Of a stretch of 34,364 bases of DNA, positions 21,223 through 30,205 are shown in pieces. The translations under genes and the position numbers were made by a program. Origin of the DNA: JADFUZ01 sp034430415. GTDB lineage: Bacteria > Chloroflexota > Dehalococcoidia > GIF9 > AB-539-J10. Location: assembly GCA_034430415.1 (NCBI GenBank), contig DAOUEN010000165.1, positions 1 through 34,364 on the forward strand, written 5' to 3'. Within the stretch, counting starts at the first letter, position 1; each line of letters starts with the position of its first letter. Under the pieces are notes generated by a model. That model did no database searches, had not been told where the DNA came from, and was given only the letters and a program-made list of their open reading frames with translations.

Positions 21223-23760
21223 CTAGCTCCATTCGATGCGGTCGGACCACACCACTGACAGGCGCTGTCTCAGGGGACTGTGCTCCACTCTTCTCAGGTA
21301 GGTGTCATTCTGGAAAAGAGTCATCGCCTCTCCACGGGCCATCTCGAGAAGATCCAGGTTAGACAGTTTGGCTATCTTCAGGTCGGGGAGACCGCTCTGG
21401 AGGGTGCCGAAGAATTCGCCTGGCCCTCGGATATCCAGGTCTTTCTCAGCCAGAGCAAATCCATCATGAATTGTCTCTACGAAGTGCAGTCGCTCACTGG
21501 CTTCGGGTGAAGGCCTTTCGGGTATGAGCACGCAATAGCTTTGATCGCTGCCCCGGCCGACTCTGCCTCTGAATTGGTGGAGCTGCGACAGGCCGAAGCG
21601 GTCAGCACTTTCCACCAGCATGACTGTAGCTGATGGTATATCGATTCCAACTTCCACTACCGACGTTGATACCAGGATATCAAGCTCTCCGTCACGGAAA
21701 CAGCGCATTACATGCTCTTTCTCAGCGGGAGCCATTCGGCCGTGGAGCAGCCCTAGCTTGAGGTCGGGGAAAACCTGCTTGGACAGATACTGGTGCTCGC
21801 TGGTGGCGGCTCTGGCTTCGGAGGCCTCGGATTCCTCAATGAGGGGGCAGATGATGAAAGCCTGCTTGTGGTTGCTGACTTGACGGCGGACAAAAGCGTA
21901 GGCCTTCTCTCTCTGCTGAGGCTCGAGATATTTCGTTTTCACCACCTGTCGCCCTGCGGGCAGTTCATCGATGACTGAAAGGTCGAGGTCTCCATACAGG
22001 GTTAGCGCCATAGTCCGTGGTATTGGGGTGGCCGTCATAATTAGAATGTGTGGATTGTATCCCTTTTGACGCAGCGCTGAGCGTTGCAGGACGCCGAAGC
22101 GCTGTTGCTCGTCTATCACCGCTAATCCCAATCGGTGAAACTGCACATCCTTCTGAATGAGGGCATGGGTGCCGATAGCAATATCGATCTTGCCTTGTGC
22201 AATCCTGCGGCGTAGATCCTTCTTCTCCTCGTCGGGAAGGCTGCCTACGAGCAGAGCAACAGTAAGCGGCCGTGACAGAAATCCGGTACAGCGTCTGATG
22301 TGGATTGACTTGGATGAGACCGTGTTGCGGTCTGGCTCATCACAGCTATGGTCCGGAGTGATGGTACTACATAGGTGGCCGCAGACGTTCTGGAAATGCT
22401 GTTCCGCCAGCACCTCGGTGGGGGCCATCAGTGCTGCTTGAAAGCCGTTGCTGACAGCCAGCAGCAGACCCAGCGTCGCAATCACCGTTTTGCCGCTGCC
22501 CACTTCGCCTTGTAGCAGGCGTGACATGGCCCTTGCTTGCTTCAGGTCAGCCAGAATCTCGTCCAGGACTCGTTCTTGAGCTCTGGTCAAGGTGAAGGGC
22601 AGATACTGTGAGAAGCTGTCGATGATCCCCTGGTCTATATGGAAAGCGTTGCCTGGCTGTCCCTCTTGCCAGTCTCGTTTCCTGGCCAGTACCCCTAGTT
22701 GGAGCAGAAACAGCTCATCGAAAGCAAGGCGCTTCCTCGCCTTCTCTGCCATTGGCTGACTGTCGGGGTAGTGAATCTGTGCTATCGCCTCGCCAAGGTC
22801 CAGTAACTGGCATCGGCTCCTTATCTCTGATGGTAGGAAGTCGCCCACTTGCCACGCCATGTCGTCGATGACTTCCTTGGTCCACTTCCGCACCTGTCTG
22901 GGATACAGGCCTTGAGTGAGAGGATAGATCGGAACAAGGCGTCCGGTGTGAATCAGTTCCTTGTCCTTGACGAGCTCCCACTCAGGAGACACGAGGACTT
23001 TCTGCCCCTTGAATATGCTTACGGTGCCGCTAAGTACTACTTGCGCGTTGGTGGGGAAGCTCCTGGCCAGGTAGGGCTGGTTGAACCAAACGAGTCGTAG
23101 GTTTCCTGTCTCGTCGCCAGCAATCGCCTCTGTCCCTGGCCGATTGCCGAAGGTGGTCACTCTGGATTGCCATATCGTGGCTATCACAGTCTGGTCTTGG
23201 CCTTCTTCCAGGTCGGCTATGGATCTCCTCTGGCTATAATCGATGTAGCGCCGAGGGAAGAAGTAGAGCAAATCATGTACTGTGGTGACCCCTAGTTTGG
23301 CGAATCTGGTGGCAACCCTGGGCGCAATGCCTCTGATAGCAGTTATGGGTGAATCCACTGTGAGCTGTTTCTGCCTTGATGAAGAGCGGTAAGAGGAGAT
23401 CCGCCGCTGCTGGGCATCTGGCTGCACCTGCGTAGCTGCGTCTGCTGCTGCGGCGGATCTGAGTTCGGCGTGAAGGGTAGTGGTGCTTTGCTTCCTCTGC
23501 TTCTCCAATTGGTCTAGCCAGTGGAGAATGCGTGCTAGCCACCTTTTCCGCTCGAGTACATCCGAGGAGCGGTAGCGGGAATTGGCTAGGTTGAGCTGGT
23601 CAAAGGTGGCTAGAAGTCCTGGATTGGCTATTTCTTGCCTGATCTCTCCGGCGTGACTATGGAGATATCCGTCCAGACCTCCGATTACTGCCTTATCGCC
23701 GTACCCTTTCTGCTGCTCTAGCTCAAGGATCTTTCTCAGTGAGTCGGTGGTCGCCATCAT
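21223..23760 (-). CDS. recG: ATP-dependent DNA helicase RecG
   Basis: This is an 845-residue superfamily 2 helicase that remodels stalled replication forks and branched DNA. Residues 1-140 are a variable, Gln/Arg/Ser-rich extension. A wedge OB-fold domain (about 145-330, with DLLYFFPRRYIDYS) is followed by the helicase core: Walker A GEVGSGKT near residue 418, DEQQRFG near 550, TATPIPRT, VSTSVVEVGIDIP and QFRGRVGRG. The protein is longer than the usual 680-700 residues, mainly at the N terminus, as in other Chloroflexota-like RecG proteins (from memory). The ATG start at 23760 (next ATG at 23757) has no ribosome binding site. It lies 48 bases after the fakA-like gene. Confidence 0.95.
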   Translation of the reverse strand: MMATTDSLRKILELEQQKGYGDKAVIGGLDGYLHSHAGEIRQEIANPGLLATFDQLNLANSRYRSSDVLERKRWLARILHWLDQLEKQRKQSTTTLHAELRSAAAADAATQVQPDAQQRRISSYRSSSRQKQLTVDSPITAIRGIAPRVATRFAKLGVTTVHDLLYFFPRRYIDYSQRRSIADLEEGQDQTVIATIWQSRVTTFGNRPGTEAIAGDETGNLRLVWFNQPYLARSFPTNAQVVLSGTVSIFKGQKVLVSPEWELVKDKELIHTGRLVPIYPLTQGLYPRQVRKWTKEVIDDMAWQVGDFLPSEIRSRCQLLDLGEAIAQIHYPDSQPMAEKARKRLAFDELFLLQLGVLARKRDWQEGQPGNAFHIDQGIIDSFSQYLPFTLTRAQERVLDEILADLKQARAMSRLLQGEVGSGKTVIATLGLLLAVSNGFQAALMAPTEVLAEQHFQNVCGHLCSTITPDHSCDEPDRNTVSSKSIHIRRCTGFLSRPLTVALLVGSLPDEEKKDLRRRIAQGKIDIAIGTHALIQKDVQFHRLGLAVIDEQQRFGVLQRSALRQKGYNPHILIMTATPIPRTMALTLYGDLDLSVIDELPAGRQVVKTKYLEPQQREKAYAFVRRQVSNHKQAFIICPLIEESEASEARAATSEHQYLSKQVFPDLKLGLLHGRMAPAEKEHVMRCFRDGELDILVSTSVVEVGIDIPSATVMLVESADRFGLSQLHQFRGRVGRGSDQSYCVLIPERPSPEASERLHFVETIHDGFALAEKDLDIRGPGEFFGTLQSGLPDLKIAKLSNLDLLEMARGEAMTLFQNDTYLRRVEHSPLRQRLSVVWSDRIEWS

Positions 23761-23808
23761 GCGAGGTTGTCGCTTGGTTATGGCGAAAGCACAGCTTGGG
23801 CCTGGGGG

Positions 23809-25443
23809 CTATTCGAGTGAGATTATGTAATTGTAGTGAAGCTGGCCGCCATGAACTACTTCGACCTGAGCTTTGTATCTGCTGCGGATCTCTTGGGCTA
23901 CCCCTTCGGCTTCAGCAGCCTGGATTTCGGCACCGTAGTAAATGGTCACCATTTCTGCCTGTTGAACTCCCGACTTAATCAGGGCTTCGAAAATAAGCAC
24001 CAGGATGTCATTATCGGCAGCTATGATTTCCTCGTCATTGAGGACAGCGATGAATTGTCCTCTTCTTATTCGCAGGCCATTGAGCTGTGTTCGACGCACC
24101 GCCCTGGTGATCTCTAGGGTCTTCACCGTGCCTATTGCCTCTTCCATTACTTGAGCGTTGTCCTCTACGCCCAGATCGTAGTTGAAGGCAAGGAGGGCAG
24201 CTATGCCCTGGGGGATAGTCCTGCTGGGAACGACCTTTACTTGCTTTGGGGACAAAGGCTCGATTTGGCGGGCTGAAGCGATGATGTTCTTATTATTGGG
24301 CAGCAGGATGACGTTGTCCGCAGGCGCTGACTCGATGGCGTGCAGGAGTTGGCGAACGCTGGGGTTCATTGTCTGACCGCCAGGGACAATGAGGGTGGAA
24401 CCGAGGCTATTGAATACCTGAAAAATGCCATCTCCAGAAGCAACGGCTACTACGGCGATGTCGACTTTCGGCATCTTTTCCCGTTGCATCTTTATGAATT
24501 CCTCGTACTGGTCATCCATATTCCTGACATCTATTTGGTGCAGGGTACCCAGATGCGTAGCATATTCCAGGATTACCCCCGGCTTGAAGGTATGGATGTG
24601 GACCCTCACCAGGGAACTATCTCCCGTAACGATTACGGATTGCCCTTTCTTCTTCAACTTGTTTCTGATCTCTTCAGGGTCAAGTTTCTTGCCTTCCACT
24701 ACAAAGTTGGTGCAATATCCGTAGGGCACCTCTGCTTCGGTAGCTATCTGAGTTAGGTGTGGCGATAGGGGCTCGCTGGAAGGAACTAGCTCGGGTTTCT
24801 GGTGCTTTATTTCGTTTGACTTTCCCTTAAGGTAATGAAGAGCGCCGTCGAACAGTACATACAGGCCCTGGCCCCCGGCATCGACTACGCCAGCTTCGCG
24901 CAGCACAGGCAGCAGGTCGGGGGTTCGGGCTACCGAATCTCTGGCTGCCGCAGTGGCGATTTCCATTACAGAGACCAGGCTCTCGGAGTTGCTTCCCGCA
25001 TGTGCGGTAGCAGCAGTGGCTGCGTCCTTGAGCACAGTTAGAATGGTGCCTTCCACAGGGTGGACAAGACCTTCATAGGCTGCTTGTGACGCGTCAGAGA
25101 GCGCGTTGGCGAAATCCATGCCATCGAAGGAACTCTTGCCTTCCAGCCCCTTTGCCAGGCCGCGGCAAAACTGAGACAGGATCACTCCCGAGTTGCCCCG
25201 CGCCCCCATTAGGGCGCCGGAGGCCATCGCCTTCGCTACTGAGGATGCGTTGCCATCGGGGTTCTGACGTACCTCCTCCATGGCAGAGTGCATGGTAAGC
25301 ACCATGTTGATTCCGGTATCGCCGTCAGGAACAGGGAAAACATTTATGGCGTTTATGTCCGGAGCTGCTTTCTCCAGCCAGACAGTCCCCAGGGCAAACA
25401 TCCTCTTCAGGGTTTTGCCATCGGCTATGTTGGACTTGGCCAT
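23809..25443 (-). CDS. DAK2 domain fatty-acid-kinase-like protein (FakA/YloV type)
   Basis: This is a 544-residue cytosolic protein. The N-terminal DAK2 domain (about 1-200) carries the ATP-site motif VFPVPDGDTGINM near residues 35-47 and MGARGNSGVILSQF near 79-92. The C-terminal half is the DAK1-like/FakA C domain, with VVAVASGDGIFQVFNSLG and ILLPNNKNI. In Firmicutes, FakA phosphorylates fatty acids held by FakB, feeding acyl-phosphate into lipid synthesis. No fakB lies here. The order rpmB, this gene, recG is conserved in several phyla and supports the call. It diverges from rpmB with about 90 bases between. Confidence 0.9.
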   Translation of the reverse strand: MAKSNIADGKTLKRMFALGTVWLEKAAPDINAINVFPVPDGDTGINMVLTMHSAMEEVRQNPDGNASSVAKAMASGALMGARGNSGVILSQFCRGLAKGLEGKSSFDGMDFANALSDASQAAYEGLVHPVEGTILTVLKDAATAATAHAGSNSESLVSVMEIATAAARDSVARTPDLLPVLREAGVVDAGGQGLYVLFDGALHYLKGKSNEIKHQKPELVPSSEPLSPHLTQIATEAEVPYGYCTNFVVEGKKLDPEEIRNKLKKKGQSVIVTGDSSLVRVHIHTFKPGVILEYATHLGTLHQIDVRNMDDQYEEFIKMQREKMPKVDIAVVAVASGDGIFQVFNSLGSTLIVPGGQTMNPSVRQLLHAIESAPADNVILLPNNKNIIASARQIEPLSPKQVKVVPSRTIPQGIAALLAFNYDLGVEDNAQVMEEAIGTVKTLEITRAVRRTQLNGLRIRRGQFIAVLNDEEIIAADNDILVLIFEALIKSGVQQAEMVTIYYGAEIQAAEAEGVAQEIRSRYKAQVEVVHGGQLHYNYIISLE

Positions 25444-25450
25444 ATCTGCT

Positions 25451-25479
25451 TTTACCCGATGCGACTATTGTGATATCAT
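25451..25479 (+). promoter_or_regulatory. Promoter of rpmB
   Basis: TTTACC (25451-25456) and TATCAT (25474-25479) are 17 bases apart, and the -10 is preceded by TGA. Transcription would begin near 25486. The leader carries AAGGGGAGG before the GTG at 25534. Confidence 0.45.
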
Positions 25480-25533
25480 TGGCGAGTAATACATGAGAAC
25501 CGGATTTCAGTAAGGGGAGGCAAAGACCGTTCC

Positions 25534-25716
25534 GTGAAGTGTGATATCTGCGGCAAGAGAGTCCAATTTGGGAATAACGTAAGCCATTCTAAGAGGCGTA
25601 CCAAGCGCCGCTGGTTGCCCAACATACACCAAGCTACTATAATCGTAGAGGGAAAAGGACAGAAAGTCAACATCTGCACCAGGTGCCTTCGCACCCAGGC
25701 CAAGGCCTCGCGCTAG
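25534..25716 (+). CDS. rpmB: 50S ribosomal protein L28, zinc-binding form
   Basis: This is a 60-residue large-subunit ribosomal protein. It starts KCDICGKRVQFGNNVSHS and ends in a basic tail, as expected for L28. The paired CxxC motifs (Cys3/Cys6 and Cys48/Cys51) mark the zinc-binding version. The start is a GTG at 25534 with GGGGAGG about 14 bases upstream. It stands alone on the plus strand between the divergent DAK2 gene and the convergent rpe gene. Confidence 0.95.
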   Translation: MKCDICGKRVQFGNNVSHSKRRTKRRWLPNIHQATIIVEGKGQKVNICTRCLRTQAKASR

Positions 25717-25781
25717 CCCATAGCTTTTCATGGTCTTGTCCCGTGATTGACTCATTCTCACATCAGCCAAAGTAGAGCTCT

Positions 25782-26447
25782 CTAGGCCAGGGTCTCTCTG
25801 AAGTTCCGCAAAGCTTGGGTTATCCCCTCCTCAGCCTTGAATATGCTGCTTCCGATTGCCAGTACCCTGGCACCGGCTTCGACCAAGCCGGGCGCGTTAT
25901 CGATGGTCACCCCTCCATCAACCTCGAGTTCCGCATTGAGGCCGTTGTCGTCCAGGATCCGGCGCAAGCGGGCCACTTTCCGGGTTGTCTCGGGAATGAA
26001 GGCCTGACCTCCAAACCCCGGGTCCACGCTCATCAGCAGGACCATATCAACTTGAGGCAGAATCTCTTCCAGGGTGATCAGAGGGGTAGCTGGATTCAGG
26101 ACTACTCCGGCTCTCACGCCAAGCTCTTTGATCGAGTGGATGGTGCGATGGATGTGGGGGCAGGTCTCCACGTGAACGGTAATGATGGTAGCTCCAGACT
26201 TGGCGAAGTCGGAGATGTACCGTTCTGGTTGCTCTATCATCAGGTGGACGTCCAAAGGCAGGTGAGTCCAAGGACGGATTGCAGCTATTGCTGGGGCGCC
26301 GATACTGATATTCGGCACAAAATGGCCGTCCATGATGTCTATGTGAATGTAGTCAGCTCCTGCTGCTGTCGCTTCTGCCACTTGCTCACCCAGGCGAGCG
26401 AAGTCAGCAGACAGAATCGATGGTGCTAGCTTGATCGGCTCGTTCAC
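25782..26447 (-). CDS. rpe: Ribulose-phosphate 3-epimerase
   Basis: This is a 221-residue TIM-barrel metalloenzyme that interconverts ribulose 5-phosphate and xylulose 5-phosphate in the pentose phosphate pathway. Motifs are LAPSILSADF at the start, HIDIMDGHFVPNISIG near residues 35-50, MSVDPGFGGQ in the second half, EVDGGV and the phosphate-binding AIGSSIF. The GTG start overlaps the argH stop by four bases (GTGA), so it is translated as the last gene of the arginine operon. It has no clear functional tie to arginine synthesis; the linkage is probably only transcriptional. Confidence 0.95.
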   Translation of the reverse strand: MNEPIKLAPSILSADFARLGEQVAEATAAGADYIHIDIMDGHFVPNISIGAPAIAAIRPWTHLPLDVHLMIEQPERYISDFAKSGATIITVHVETCPHIHRTIHSIKELGVRAGVVLNPATPLITLEEILPQVDMVLLMSVDPGFGGQAFIPETTRKVARLRRILDDNGLNAELEVDGGVTIDNAPGLVEAGARVLAIGSSIFKAEEGITQALRNFRETLA

Positions 26448-27799
26448 AGGATCCCTGCTATCAGTTCGTTTGCTCTTGTCAGGGCTAGTTCCACCTGCTC
26501 TGGCGATGTAGCACCGGTGGTATTCCGTGAAGCTACCGAGGATTCTAGTGTAATGGCGTATACATCCTCATCGAACAGTGGAGAGAAACCACGGTATTCA
26601 TTCAAGCTGAGGTCGTGGAAGTTCTGCTCCTTGGCAATGGCGTACCCGGCAAGCTTGGCTATAACGCCGTGTGCCTCCCGAAACGGCAAACCCTTCTTCA
26701 CCAGATAGTCGGCCAAATCAGTCGCCAGGATGTAGTCTTTCCTAATAGCGTCACGAGTACGCTCGGCATCCACCTTGACTGTGCTTATCATTTGAGCGAA
26801 TACTTGCAGGCTGGAGTGCAGCGTGTCTACGGTATCGAACAGTCTCTCCTTATCTTCTTGCATATCTCGGTTGTAAGCCAAGGGCAAAGCCTTCATGGTG
26901 GTCAGGGTAGCCACGAGGTTACCGTACACTCGCCCCGTCTTCCCCCTGGCCAGTTCGGCGACGTCAGGGTTTCTCTTCTGAGGCATAATGCTGCTGCCCG
27001 AGGCGAAGGCTTCATCAATTCGTATGAAGCGAAACTCATCAGATGCCCACAGGACTATCTCTTCTGCCAGTCGGGACAGGTGCATTGCAGCCAGGGCGGC
27101 GCAGGCCTCGTACTCTATGACGAAATCTCTGTCAGACACGGCGTCGAGGCTATTTGTGGCGACTTCGCTGAAGCCTAGTTCCCGGGCCACCAGGTTGGGA
27201 TCTATAGCATAGGCTGTGCCAGCCAAAGCCCCGCTGCCCAGAGGCGACACGTCAGTCCGCGTCAGACAGCCATGAAATCTCTCAATGTCGCGTTGAAACA
27301 TCTCAAAATAGGCCAGCAGGTGATGTGCGAGCAGGATCGGTTGGGCCTGCTGTAAATGCGTATAGCCCGGTATGATGACGTCCTTGTTCTGCGAGGCCAG
27401 TTCCACCAGCGAGGATTGCAGGTTCTTCAACGTCTTAATGGTTTCCCCTGTCTCCTTCTTGAGAAAGAGCCTCATGTCTGAAGCGATTTGGTCATTTCTT
27501 GAGCGGGCAGTGTGAAGCCTGCCGGCTACGTCACCGACTTTCTCAAACAGCCTTGATTCGATATTCAGGTGTATGTCTTCAAGGTCAGCTCTGAACTGGA
27601 AATCGCCTTGCTCGATTTCCTCTTGAATTGACTTGAGGCCCTTTATTATGATGTCGGCGTCGCTCTTAGTGATTATACCCCGCGCCCCCAGCATCCTTGC
27701 ATGGGCAATGCTGCCCCTTATGTCCTCCCGGTATAGTCGCCTGTCGAAAGGAATGGAGGCAAGGTACTTCTTCACTAACTCAGGTTTGTCTTGTAGCAT
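26444..27799 (-). CDS. argH: Argininosuccinate lyase
   Basis: This is a 451-residue lyase of the fumarase/aspartase superfamily, which splits argininosuccinate into arginine and fumarate. The signature GSSIMPQKRNPD is present, along with HTARSRNDQ and TGYTHLQQAQP-like sequence (IIPGYTHLQQAQP). The N terminus begins MLQDKPELVKKYLASIPFD and lacks the usual W-G-G-R-F start block. There is no in-frame ATG, GTG or TTG just upstream that would restore it. The ATG shares one base with the argG stop. All catalytic regions appear intact, so activity is expected. Confidence 0.95.
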   Translation of the reverse strand: MLQDKPELVKKYLASIPFDRRLYREDIRGSIAHARMLGARGIITKSDADIIIKGLKSIQEEIEQGDFQFRADLEDIHLNIESRLFEKVGDVAGRLHTARSRNDQIASDMRLFLKKETGETIKTLKNLQSSLVELASQNKDVIIPGYTHLQQAQPILLAHHLLAYFEMFQRDIERFHGCLTRTDVSPLGSGALAGTAYAIDPNLVARELGFSEVATNSLDAVSDRDFVIEYEACAALAAMHLSRLAEEIVLWASDEFRFIRIDEAFASGSSIMPQKRNPDVAELARGKTGRVYGNLVATLTTMKALPLAYNRDMQEDKERLFDTVDTLHSSLQVFAQMISTVKVDAERTRDAIRKDYILATDLADYLVKKGLPFREAHGVIAKLAGYAIAKEQNFHDLSLNEYRGFSPLFDEDVYAITLESSVASRNTTGATSPEQVELALTRANELIAGIL

Positions 27800-29007
27800 C
27801 AGTCTTGTCCGCGGAATAGCGATTGGGCGCGAGCCTGGATCTTGACTGGCAGTCCCCAGAGGTGGATGAAGCCAGGCGCAGCGGTCTGGTCGAAGACATC
27901 TCCTTGATCATAAGTAGCCAGACTGTAGTCGTAGAGGGAACAGGGGGATTTTCTGCCCACGATCTGGCAGTTTCCTTTGAAAAGCTTGGCCCTCACGGTG
28001 CCGGTCACATACCTTTGAGAGTTCGCTACGTAGGCGGCCAGGTCTTGGCGAAGGCCGCTGAACCATAGCCCGTTGTAGATAAGGTCAGCATACTCGGCAG
28101 CCACTTTGTCCTTAAACCGGAGCTGTTGCTTTGTCAGGACGAGACCTTCCAGGGCTTTGTGAGCTTTCAGAAGCACAACGGCTGCCGGTGCCTCATAGAT
28201 TTCCCTGGACTTGATGCCCACCAGCCTGTTTTCGACATGGTCGATCCTGCCCACTCCATGTTTGCCGGCCAACTCGTGAGTCCTCTGAATAAGTGTCGGG
28301 CCTGCAAGGGGTTCGCCGTTGAGGCCTGTTGGCACGCCCCCGGCAAATTCAATCTCTAGATATGACGGCTCGTTTGGCGTGTCCTCAACAGCTCTTGTCC
28401 AGGCGAACGTATCCTTGGGCGGCTCGTTCCAGGGATCCTCCAGTGGGCCGCATTCGATGGATCTCCCCCATAGGTTCTCGTCGATGGAGTACGGGCTGGC
28501 CTTGGTGATGGGAATGGGAATGTGGTGGTCCTGAGCATAGGTTATTGTCTGCTCTCGAGTCATGTTCCATTCCCTGGCCGGGGCTATCACCTTGAGATTG
28601 GGAGCCAGAGCCGCCACGCTGACGTCCATCCGTACTTGGTCATTCCCCTTGCCGGTACAGCCGTGTGCTACCGCAACGGCACCTTCCTTGCTGGCTATCT
28701 CCACCAGAAGCTTGGCGATAAGCGGACGTCCCAGGGCTGTGGCCAAGGGATACTGGCCTTCGTAGATAGCGTCAGCTTGAAGAGCGGGAAACACATATGA
28801 ATCAACGAAAGTCTCCTTGGCATCAATCACCACTGCTTTTATGGCTCCTAAATCGAGAGCTTTCTGCCTGATAGCAGAGAGATCAGGAACGTTGCCGATG
28901 TCTGCTGTGAAAGCTATGACATCCAGACTGTACTTCTCCTTGAGCCACTCTATTGCTACCGAGGTGTCCAGCCCTCCGCTGTATGCCAGGACTACTTTGT
29001 GCGACAT
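27799..29007 (-). CDS. argG: Argininosuccinate synthase
   Basis: This is a 402-residue enzyme that joins citrulline and aspartate with ATP. The ATP pyrophosphatase loop AYSGGLDTSV is at residues 8-17. Other conserved blocks are HGCTGKGNDQVR near 115-126, REWNMTREQ, SIDENLWGRSIECG and GRKSPCSLYDYSLATY. The start is the ATG at 29007 with GAGGAGGT upstream; the longer frame to 29037 would add ten residues overlapping argD. One base separates it from the argD stop, within the arginine operon. Confidence 0.97.
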   Translation of the reverse strand: MSHKVVLAYSGGLDTSVAIEWLKEKYSLDVIAFTADIGNVPDLSAIRQKALDLGAIKAVVIDAKETFVDSYVFPALQADAIYEGQYPLATALGRPLIAKLLVEIASKEGAVAVAHGCTGKGNDQVRMDVSVAALAPNLKVIAPAREWNMTREQTITYAQDHHIPIPITKASPYSIDENLWGRSIECGPLEDPWNEPPKDTFAWTRAVEDTPNEPSYLEIEFAGGVPTGLNGEPLAGPTLIQRTHELAGKHGVGRIDHVENRLVGIKSREIYEAPAAVVLLKAHKALEGLVLTKQQLRFKDKVAAEYADLIYNGLWFSGLRQDLAAYVANSQRYVTGTVRAKLFKGNCQIVGRKSPCSLYDYSLATYDQGDVFDQTAAPGFIHLWGLPVKIQARAQSLFRGQD

Positions 29008-29008
29008 T

Positions 29009-30205
29009 CTACCTCCTCGCTTTCTCGGCCAGGGCATCTTCCAGAATGCCGATTGCCTGGTCCACCTCTCGTTCGCTAATGGTGAGAGGCGGCATGAATC
29101 GGAGGGTATTCGGCTTTACCCTGTTGACCAGCAGCCCCTTTCCCAGGCAAGCCATAGCTATCTCCTGGGCGATCTCGCTGTTGAACTCGAGGGCTATGAG
29201 GAGCCCTCGACCTCTCACTTCAGAGATGAACTCAAATTGCCGCTGCAGGCCCTCCAGTCTGGCCATGAAGTGCTGGCCCAGCTGTCTTACTTTCTCAGGT
29301 ATGTTTTGGTCAATGATGTACTTTACTGTGGCGTATGAGGCGGCGCAGGCCAGAGGGTTACCGCCAAAGGTAGACCCATGGTCACCAGGGCTGAAGGCGC
29401 AGGCCTGCTCTTTGGCCAAGAAAGCGCCAATGGGGACACCGCTCGCCAGCCCCTTGGCCAGGGTCATAATGTCTGGCTCAACGTTGTGTTGTTGGTAGGC
29501 GAAGAGGGTTCCTGTTCGACCAATGCCCGTCTGGATTTCATCAAGAATGAACAGGATTCCATTCTGACGGCACCAGTATTGCACTTTCTCAAGGTAGTCC
29601 GGGCTGGGAATGTTGACCCCACCTTCACCCTGTATGGGTTCCAGCATTACAGCGCAAGTCTGGGCTGTGGCAGCCTCCTTAATCGCTTTTACATCGTTGA
29701 ATTCAACGTGGACGAAGCCAGCTGGCAAGGGGGCATATGCCTCCTGGAACTTGTGTTGCCCCGTCGCAGCAGTCATTGCCAGTGTCCGCCCGTGGAATGA
29801 CCCGGTGGCAGTTACAATCTCGTAGGCGCCATTGAGATGAAGCTTCCCATATCTGCGTGCCAGTTTGACTGCTCCTTCGTTGGCTTCTGCACCGCTGTTG
29901 CAGAGAAAGACCTTATGGAGACTGCTGTTCTCTACGAGGAGCTGTGCCAGCTCTATCTGGGGAACGGTATAGAACTGGTTTGAAGTGTGAATTAATTTCT
30001 TGGCCTGCCTTTCTAAGGCCTCAACTACTACTGGAGGGCAATGTCCTAGGCTATTTACCGCCCAGCCGCCAACAAGGTCAAGGTATTCCCTGCCTTGGTC
30101 GTCCCACACTTGAGTACCCTGGCCTCGAACCAGGGTAACAGGGAAACGCTTGAAGGTGCTGAGAAACAGTCTCTGCTCCAGCTCGGGCCAGTTAGTCTGG
30201 GACAA
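29009..30205 (-). CDS. argD: Acetylornithine aminotransferase
   Basis: This is a 398-residue class III PLP aminotransferase that makes N-acetylornithine from the semialdehyde and glutamate. Motifs are LFLCNSGAEANE-like (KVFLCNSGAEANEGAVK), TGSFHGRT, DEIQTGIGRTG and the Schiff-base region LAKGLASGVPIGA. I choose the TTG start at 30205, because GGAGG lies eight bases upstream and the protein then begins MSQTNWPELEQ, as relatives do. ATG 30226 is an in-frame alternative without a ribosome binding site. Either way the gene overlaps the argB end. Confidence 0.93.
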   Translation of the reverse strand: MSQTNWPELEQRLFLSTFKRFPVTLVRGQGTQVWDDQGREYLDLVGGWAVNSLGHCPPVVVEALERQAKKLIHTSNQFYTVPQIELAQLLVENSSLHKVFLCNSGAEANEGAVKLARRYGKLHLNGAYEIVTATGSFHGRTLAMTAATGQHKFQEAYAPLPAGFVHVEFNDVKAIKEAATAQTCAVMLEPIQGEGGVNIPSPDYLEKVQYWCRQNGILFILDEIQTGIGRTGTLFAYQQHNVEPDIMTLAKGLASGVPIGAFLAKEQACAFSPGDHGSTFGGNPLACAASYATVKYIIDQNIPEKVRQLGQHFMARLEGLQRQFEFISEVRGRGLLIALEFNSEIAQEIAMACLGKGLLVNRVKPNTLRFMPPLTISEREVDQAIGILEDALAEKARR

